From JBAZQS01 sp041645075 (GTDB lineage Bacteria > Patescibacteriota > Patescibacteriia > 2-01-FULL-39-33): a stretch of DNA of 14,122 nt. Positions 6,486 to 11,517 of this stretch are shown here, piece after piece (position 1 is the stretch's first letter; each line of letters starts with the position of its first letter). A model generated the notes under the pieces. That model was not told the origin of the DNA and did no database searches. It saw nothing but the letters and a program-made list of their open reading frames with translations. The position numbers and the translations under genes are program-made. The stretch is from positions 1 to 14,122 of the forward strand of contig JBAZQS010000022.1 of the NCBI GenBank assembly GCA_041645075.1, in the 5' to 3' direction.

Positions 6486-7200
6486 GGCGTTAATTTTTTC
6501 TTTAATTCTGACGGCTTTTTATAACTACCGGTCGTTTTGGTCATTTTTCTTTTTTATCGCAATTGCATTTTATTTTTATTTTAATCCGTTCTTTGAAGCA
6601 AAAAGATATTTCTCTTCCTTTTTAATTTTTTTGATTATCGCGTTATTGGCAGCCGGTCATTTGCCGATTACCGCCGGCAAATGGAATTTTTTTACAGCGA
6701 CCTTGTTCGGACTGTTCTTTTTTCTCTTTTTGGGAATTAAAAATCTGGTTTTTATTAATCGGTCGCTTATTTATGAATTTGTAAACAATTTCCTCTTTTT
6801 TTCCCTTTTTATAATTTTTTTCCTTTTTGACAAATCAAATTGGTTTTTTATTAAATATTCGGGGGCATTTTTGGTAATTTTCTTGCTTTTCCGCAATTTT
6901 CTTTTTTTGCGTGATTTTCAAAGAGAAATTCAGGCGCCAGTTTCGTTAATTTTGGCAAAAATCAATTTATTTTCGGCGAGTTTGGCGGTTTTAATTTCCC
7001 AATTCATATTAATAGCCGCTTATCTGCCCATTGGGTTCTTGAATTTAGCGGCTATTTCGTTGGTTGCCGTTTTGGCGTTGAAAGATTTAACAATTTCTCA
7101 TTTATATGGCCATCTTAATCGGTCTGTTATTTTGAAAAACGCGACCATGGTTTTAATTTTCAGCGTTATTATCTTTATTGCCTCCAAATGGCAACCCTAA
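6430..7200 (+). CDS. Polytopic membrane protein of unknown function
   Basis: I do not recognise this protein. From ATG 6430 it has 256 residues: a short polar, basic N-terminus, then roughly seven very hydrophobic, Phe-rich segments with short Lys/Arg-containing loops, ending SKWQP. No catalytic motif, Cys pair or known transporter signature is visible. The frame is open back to an ATG at 6388, but residues encoded there lie wholly inside clpB, and ATG 6430 better matches the start of membrane-protein-like sequence. With this start the overlap with clpB is 56 bp, suggesting co-transcription and coupled translation. A GC hairpin follows the stop. It could be a glycan or lipid export component or a CPR-specific membrane protein. 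Confidence 0.75.
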   Translation: MLKKLNSASKNPALQSAFKALIFSLILTAFYNYRSFWSFFFFIAIAFYFYFNPFFEAKRYFSSFLIFLIIALLAAGHLPITAGKWNFFTATLFGLFFFLFLGIKNLVFINRSLIYEFVNNFLFFSLFIIFFLFDKSNWFFIKYSGAFLVIFLLFRNFLFLRDFQREIQAPVSLILAKINLFSASLAVLISQFILIAAYLPIGFLNLAAISLVAVLALKDLTISHLYGHLNRSVILKNATMVLIFSVIIFIASKWQP

Positions 7201-7204
7201 CCTG

Positions 7205-7230
7205 CCCCGCTATGGCGGGGTGTAACATTT
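7205..7230 (+). terminator. GC-rich hairpin after the clpB operon
   Basis: Perfect 6-bp stem CCCCGC/GCGGGG (7205-7210/7215-7220) with a 4-nt loop, a few bases after the stop at 7200. The tail is only loosely T-rich (TGTAACATTTTT), so termination may be inefficient. It may also be a dispersed palindrome. Confidence 0.5.
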
Positions 7231-7280
7231 TTGGGTTATTTTCGTTATCTATTATATACAAGTTTTCCCCAGCCAAAGTA

Positions 7281-7308
7281 TTGACTGAGCAAGGGATAAC
7301 CGTATAAT
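7281..7308 (+). promoter_or_regulatory. Strong sigma70-type promoter of the surface protein gene
   Basis: -35 TTGACT (7281-7286), 16-nt spacer, -10 TATAAT (7303-7308), close to the bacterial consensus. Start of transcription is predicted near 7314-7316, which leaves a leader of about 275 nt before ATG 7589. This contrasts with the leaderless genes nearby. Confidence 0.82.
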
Positions 7309-7330
7309 AAAATTACAATTAAATAGATTT

Positions 7331-7409
7331 GGAGTGAGGCCAAATCAATTTATTTTTTATTTCTAGCCGCTAAATTTTAACGGTTAGTGGTTGGTTTTGG
7401 TCTCGCTTC
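7331..7409 (+). promoter_or_regulatory. Leader RNA stem competing with a terminator (putative attenuator)
   Basis: Bases 7331-7344 pair with 7396-7409 in 14 continuous pairs, three of them G-U. Inside this, 7363-7369 pairs with 7381-7387 (7 bp, one G-U). The 3' arm of the long stem contains the whole 5' arm of the intrinsic terminator at 7402-7408, so the two folds exclude each other. No ATG lies between the predicted transcript start and the terminator, which argues against a leader peptide. It does not match the T-box or any riboswitch I recognise. Confidence 0.6.
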
Positions 7410-7425
7410 AAAAGGCGAGTTTTTT
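7402..7425 (+). terminator. Intrinsic terminator in the surface protein leader
   Basis: Stem CTCGC/GCGAG (7402-7406/7415-7419), extendable by a U-G and a U-A pair to a 4-nt loop, followed by six T (7420-7425). It lies about 110 nt after the predicted transcript start and 160 nt before the start codon. It may be the attenuator or the end of a roughly 110-nt small RNA. Confidence 0.75.
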
Positions 7426-7449
7426 ATTGATACCACGGCTGTTCTGTAA

Positions 7450-7479
7450 ATCGTCCCTCCCAATAATGGGAGGGACGGT
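7450..7479 (+). repeat. Perfect 10-bp hairpin in the surface protein leader
   Basis: Arms CGTCCCTCCC and GGGAGGGACG (7452-7461/7468-7477) with a 6-nt loop, extendable by U-G and A-U pairs. No T-run follows, so it is not a terminator. It could be an mRNA-stabilising hairpin or another dispersed palindrome. The remaining leader (7480-7588) is AT-rich and shows no Shine-Dalgarno. Confidence 0.7.
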
Positions 7480-7588
7480 CGATAGGTTTGCGGAGTCAGT
7501 CTTCCAGAAATAAACTTAATTAAAATAAATAATTTGCGAATTTTAACGACCTCACTGTTAAGTTCAGCAAATAAAACTTACACAAATA

Positions 7589-10500
7589 ATGAGTATTAAA
7601 AAATTTTCTACAGCATTTGTTGTTGCCGCTTTAGCGGTAACAGTAGTTGCTTCCGGCGTTAGCGCCGCGACAGTGGAAGAATTATCAGCTCAGATTGCCA
7701 GTTTGCTTGCCCAAATTACGGCTTTGCAAACTCAATTGTCAGGTCAGAGTGCTGCTGCTCCGGCTGCCTACAGCTTTTCAACCGATTTAACTATTGGTTC
7801 AAAAGGCGATGCAGTAACAAGCTTGCAGAGCTTCTTGGAATCCAAGGCTATGTTGACAATGCCGTCAGGCGTTGCCAAAGGTTACTTTGGAAACTTGACC
7901 AAAACGTCTTTGGCTAAATATCAGGCTTCAGTCGGAATCTCTCCGGCGGCCGGATACTTTGGTCCGAAGTCAAGAGCTTACGTTAATTCTTTGGCTGCTG
8001 CTCCGACAACCGGAGGAACAACCCCGACAGTCCCGACAAGCGGTTTAACGCTTGCTTTGGCTTCGGATAATCCGGCAGCTGCCGCTATTCCGAAAGGCGC
8101 GGCAGGTATTACAGTCTTGAAATTCACCGTTTCAGGAAGCGGCACTCTTGATGCTTTGACATTTAAGAGAACCGGAATCGGCGCGACCACAGATTTTGCG
8201 TCAGCCGGTTTCTACATTTATGATGGAAACACCCGTTTGACGAGCGGAAGAAGCATTAATTCCACCACCCACGAAGTTTCATTCCTTAATTTGGCTTTAA
8301 AAATTGAAGGAGTTAAAACTTTGGGATTGGTGGCTGATATTTCTTCAAGCGCCACAGCCAGTAATCGCAGCGCCTTTGGATTGGTTTCAGTTGTCGGCAC
8401 TCCGACACCGACCGGTTCATTAGCGGGCAATGAATTGAGCGTTGGCGGTCAGCAAGTTGGCGGCGTTACTGCCACCAGCGGCGCGGCCCCGACCAACCCG
8501 AAAGTTGGCCAAGCAACGGCTCTTTTGGCTGAATTCAAACTTACCGCCAGTTCAACAGAAGACATTAAGGTGATGAGAGTCGCTTTGACCGAAGGCGGTT
8601 CAATCGCGAACAGCAATCTTTCCAATTTCACTTTGAAACAGGGAGGCAATACTATCGCGACCGCTTCCGCTATTGGCGCGAAAGATTTGGTGGTGTTTAG
8701 TTTCACCGCTCCTTTCTTGCTTGAAAAAGGCCAGGAAAGAACTTTCAGCCTTTACGGCGACATCAGCGGTACAACCCGTTCCGATGACACAATCGTCTTC
8801 TATTTTGACAGCAAGTCTGATATTTACGCCATTGGCCAGACCTATGGTTATTCGGTTGACCCAACCATCACCGGCATGGATACCACTGGCGAAGCTGACA
8901 CTTTGACTGTTCAGGGAGGCGAAATCACTATTACCTTTAATGGTCCGTTATCCGGCGATATCGTTTCTAGAGCGCAAGACGCGATTCTTTATGATTTCAC
9001 CATTGCTGCTAAAAACAGCGTTGAAATCAGGAATTTGAGATTTAATGTCTCAACAACCGGCGCCATCGCCATTTACAATGACTTTAAAGTATGGGATGTG
9101 ACTGCTAATAAAGTGTTGACCAGCGCGACCGACGTCACTACCGCTTCTTCAACCGCTAAGATTTTCACCGACACAATTAATATTGCTGCCGGCGAATCAA
9201 AGAGGATGAAAGTAACGGCTGATGTTGATTCAACCAACACCACTACTGGCACAGTCACAGTTAAATTGGCCGCTTTCCAGAGCAATGACATCAGAAACTT
9301 GGACAACAACACTTATGTTGCAACCACTGTTATTGTTCCTAACAGCGAAGTTAGCGGAAACGCTCAAACCGTTAAAGCCGCGACCTTAGACCTTCAATTG
9401 TCAGCGTCTCCGACTTCCCAGACTTATGTTCAGGGAACCACCGGTGTTGCGCTTGCCGGTCTTAGCTTTAGGGCTATTTCCGATGACATTAAATTGAGCT
9501 CCGTTAAAATTACTGCCACTTCTTCAACCGGAACTTTGACTTCAGGCGAAGTTCAGAGTCTTGGATTGTATGATGGCACTACTTTATTGGGAAGCACAAA
9601 GTCATTGGATACAACGGCTTTGACAGCCACTTTTGACAATCTTAATTTGACGATTGCCAAAGGCGTTACCAAAACTTTGACTCTTAAGGGTAATATTGCC
9701 AGCGACGCGACTGACACAGATGTTTATCGCTTCTATGTCGCCGTAGTCGACAGCAGCAATATTGTCGCTTATGACAAAGATGGCAACAGCGCCACGCTTT
9801 CCGGCACAGCCGCGAACTTAGTCGCCGCTGTTTCACACACCATCACCACAACCGGCAATGTAACAGTTGCGGTTGCTCCTGATGATACTGAATCAGAGGC
9901 GGGTATTGTTATCGCCGGCACCGAGAGTGTTTTGGCGAAATTCCGTTTCACCGCTGCTAATGAGCAGATGACCGTTAATAAACTTCAATTATTAGTTGTT
10001 CCGACTTCAAGCGCGACAGCCACTTCAACGGCTTCGTCTGATGAAGTTCCGACTGTCAAACTTTTTGACGGCTCAACTCAGGTTGGAGCTACTGCGGGCT
10101 ACACTGTTCAAGCTTCTGGAGATAGCGCCGGTATCGCGGTTATTGAAAACCTCGGCTGGATTATCCCCAAAGACGGCAGCAAGACTTTGACTGTTAAGGG
10201 CAGTCTCAATACGATTTCAGGAGGCGCTGATACCGGTTCTTCGGTCTACGTGAGTGCTCATGCTTCAAATTTTGAAGCGCAAGGCGCGAGCGCGAAAGAC
10301 ACAAGTATTACGGCTGCCACAGGCAACCAGAAAGTTGTGTACAAGACCAAGCCGACTATCGCTACTCCGACCGCGGCCTCGTCTAAACTCACTGTCGGAC
10401 AAATTCCGGTAATGAGATTTAAGATTAAAGCCGATGGTCCGGAACAGGTTGCTTGGAAGAAGATTCAATTTAAAGTTTCAATGACCGGCGCTACTATGTC

Positions 10501-10957
10501 AGCGGTTGACGCTGTCCCTGCTACTACCGGTAATGTTACTTTGAAAGATGTTTCAGCGGGTTCTAACCTCAACATCTCTTCTGCTTTCAGCTCAACTAGC
10601 ACTTCAACTGCTGAATCAGTTGGTATTCAAGGCAGTCAAACTGGTTATGTGGCATTAATTCTTAACTCCGAACAGGTTATTTCTGCCGGAGCTGAGAAAG
10701 AATACGAATTGCAATTAACCTTTGCTGGCGTTTCCGGAACCGTAGGAGCTGCTTCGGTAATTGCCAATATTCATAGGACAGAAACTTCACTTGTCAGCGC
10801 GAGTACCGTGACTGGCGTGGAAAGTACTGTGGATGGCACTCCGTCGTTTATTTGGTCTGATTACTCGGTTACGAGTCACAGCGAATCAACGGCTGATTGG
10901 GCGAACGGCGTTCTCGTAAAGACTATGCCGTCCAGCTTGATTACTATCAGCAACTAA
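7589..10957 (+). CDS. Secreted surface (S-layer-like) protein with peptidoglycan-binding domain
   Basis: 1122 residues. A Sec signal peptide (basic MSIKK, hydrophobic core, predicted cut after VSA at about residue 26) is followed by a short heptad coiled coil (about 28-51). Next comes a PG_binding_1-type domain (about 62-137, with GSKGDAVTSLQSFL and GYFG repeated). A Thr/Pro linker leads to about six beta-rich modules of 110-180 residues. Several share a plan: a strand ending in LAxFxxxA, an LYDG/IYDGxTxL turn and a closing KTLxLxxDI-like strand. The protein is rich in Thr, Ser, Ala and Val, has essentially no Cys, and ends in a WSDYS...WANG...VKT tail. The layout fits wall-anchored surface-layer candidates of CPR bacteria; the role is inferred. 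A strong promoter, long leader and strong terminator suggest high, controlled expression as a single gene. No internal short-repeat insertions were found in its 3.4 kb. Confidence 0.85.
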   Translation: MSIKKFSTAFVVAALAVTVVASGVSAATVEELSAQIASLLAQITALQTQLSGQSAAAPAAYSFSTDLTIGSKGDAVTSLQSFLESKAMLTMPSGVAKGYFGNLTKTSLAKYQASVGISPAAGYFGPKSRAYVNSLAAAPTTGGTTPTVPTSGLTLALASDNPAAAAIPKGAAGITVLKFTVSGSGTLDALTFKRTGIGATTDFASAGFYIYDGNTRLTSGRSINSTTHEVSFLNLALKIEGVKTLGLVADISSSATASNRSAFGLVSVVGTPTPTGSLAGNELSVGGQQVGGVTATSGAAPTNPKVGQATALLAEFKLTASSTEDIKVMRVALTEGGSIANSNLSNFTLKQGGNTIATASAIGAKDLVVFSFTAPFLLEKGQERTFSLYGDISGTTRSDDTIVFYFDSKSDIYAIGQTYGYSVDPTITGMDTTGEADTLTVQGGEITITFNGPLSGDIVSRAQDAILYDFTIAAKNSVEIRNLRFNVSTTGAIAIYNDFKVWDVTANKVLTSATDVTTASSTAKIFTDTINIAAGESKRMKVTADVDSTNTTTGTVTVKLAAFQSNDIRNLDNNTYVATTVIVPNSEVSGNAQTVKAATLDLQLSASPTSQTYVQGTTGVALAGLSFRAISDDIKLSSVKITATSSTGTLTSGEVQSLGLYDGTTLLGSTKSLDTTALTATFDNLNLTIAKGVTKTLTLKGNIASDATDTDVYRFYVAVVDSSNIVAYDKDGNSATLSGTAANLVAAVSHTITTTGNVTVAVAPDDTESEAGIVIAGTESVLAKFRFTAANEQMTVNKLQLLVVPTSSATATSTASSDEVPTVKLFDGSTQVGATAGYTVQASGDSAGIAVIENLGWIIPKDGSKTLTVKGSLNTISGGADTGSSVYVSAHASNFEAQGASAKDTSITAATGNQKVVYKTKPTIATPTAASSKLTVGQIPVMRFKIKADGPEQVAWKKIQFKVSMTGATMSAVDAVPATTGNVTLKDVSAGSNLNISSAFSSTSTSTAESVGIQGSQTGYVALILNSEQVISAGAEKEYELQLTFAGVSGTVGAASVIANIHRTETSLVSASTVTGVESTVDGTPSFIWSDYSVTSHSESTADWANGVLVKTMPSSLITISN

Positions 10958-10992
10958 CCGCATTGAGTTTCCCGATAGCGAATAATCGGATA

Positions 10993-11024
10993 AATCAAAA
11001 AGGGCCTTACGGCCCTTTTTGATT
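10993..11024. terminator. Strong bidirectional terminator after the surface protein gene
   Basis: Perfect 14-bp inverted repeat (10993-11006 and 11011-11024) with a TTAC loop, GGGCC core and A5/T5 flanks. It can work on both strands and sits 35 nt after the stop. Confidence 0.92.
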
Positions 11025-11063
11025 CGCTGATTTATGCGGATATAGCTGATTTATGCCGATTAG
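11025..11063 (-). repeat. 40-bp element, copy 1 (inverted orientation)
   Basis: Read on the minus strand it has four units with cores AATCGG, AATCAG, ATCCG and AATCAG at about 10-nt spacing (one unit is 9 nt). It lies directly after the terminator and before the nuclease gene, and faces copy 2 on the far side of that gene. Confidence 0.78.
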
Positions 11064-11074
11064 TTTAGTATAAT
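11046..11074 (+). promoter_or_regulatory. Promoter of the GxxExxY gene, leaderless
   Basis: -10 TATAAT (11069-11074). The best -35 at 17-nt spacing is CTGATT (11046-11051), inside repeat copy 1. ATG 11084 lies 9 nt after the -10, so the mRNA would start at or next to the start codon. The -35 match is weak. Confidence 0.55.
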
Positions 11075-11083
11075 TGTTATAAT

Positions 11084-11488
11084 ATGGTTAAAAAGAAAAT
11101 TGGCGATTTTTTATATGAAGAAGAGTCTTATAAAATTAGAGGTTGTTGTTTTAAAGTTTATAATTCTTTAGGTGGCAATATTAAAGAAAAGATTATTGAA
11201 AAAGCTCTTTTAAATGAATTAAAGAGCCAAGGTTTTTTAATTGAAAATCAGGTTCGGATAGATATAATTTATAATAATGAAAAAATCGGCGTTTATATCC
11301 CTGATATAATTATTAACAATAAAATCATAATAGAATTGAAATCAAAGCCTTTTATAATGAGAGAAGATGAAAAACAATTTTGGGGATATTTAAAGGGTTC
11401 TAAATATCAATTAGGGTTCTTAATAAATTTTGGACCGCAAAAATTAACAATTAAAAGGTTTATTTATACTAATAAAAAATCAGCATGA
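11084..11488 (+). CDS. GxxExxY-family protein (PDDEXK-like putative nuclease)
   Basis: 134 residues matching the GxxExxY family (PDDEXK_3 type) along the whole length: an N-terminal helix with CFKVYNSLG, a central LNELKSQGFLIENQVRIDIIYNNEKIG stretch (11 and 16 residues around the FLI), the PDIIINNKIIIELK core and a C-terminal LGFLINFGPQKLTIKR strand. The naming motif is degenerate (its E is kept, its first G is Asn and its Y is Ile). The nuclease-fold residues Asp (PDI) and Glu-x-Lys (ELK) are present. The biochemical role of the family is not established. It is bracketed by inverted copies of the 40-bp element, and its last codons and stop lie inside copy 2, where TGA overlaps the wzy start as ATGA. 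Confidence 0.87.
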   Translation: MVKKKIGDFLYEEESYKIRGCCFKVYNSLGGNIKEKIIEKALLNELKSQGFLIENQVRIDIIYNNEKIGVYIPDIIINNKIIIELKSKPFIMREDEKQFWGYLKGSKYQLGFLINFGPQKLTIKRFIYTNKKSA

Positions 11489-11517
11489 ATCAGCTTAAAT
11501 CAGTATTAATCGGCGTT
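11478..11517 (+). repeat. 40-bp element, copy 2 (stop/start junction)
   Basis: Four exact 10-nt units with cores AATCAG, AATCAG, AATCAG and AATCGG and endings CATG, CTTA, TATT and CGTT. The CATG ending creates the ATGA at which the nuclease stops and wzy starts. Confidence 0.9.

Noticed and set aside
7331..7425. T-box, SRP RNA, tmRNA or known riboswitch in the surface protein leader
   Set aside because: None of their conserved sequences (T-box antiterminator motif, SRP loop, tmRNA tag reading frame) is recognisable; only a competing stem and terminator are supported.
7429..7588. A gene or tRNA in the gap before the surface protein
   Set aside because: No tRNA cloverleaf or meaningful ORF is seen; it contains the hairpin at 7450-7479 and AT-rich sequence.
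8673..10468. Antisense and alternate-frame ORFs across the surface protein gene
   Set aside because: They lack family features and follow the composition and codon periodicity of the real gene in the plus frame; the same holds for opposite-strand ORFs across clpB, nifS and the mutase.
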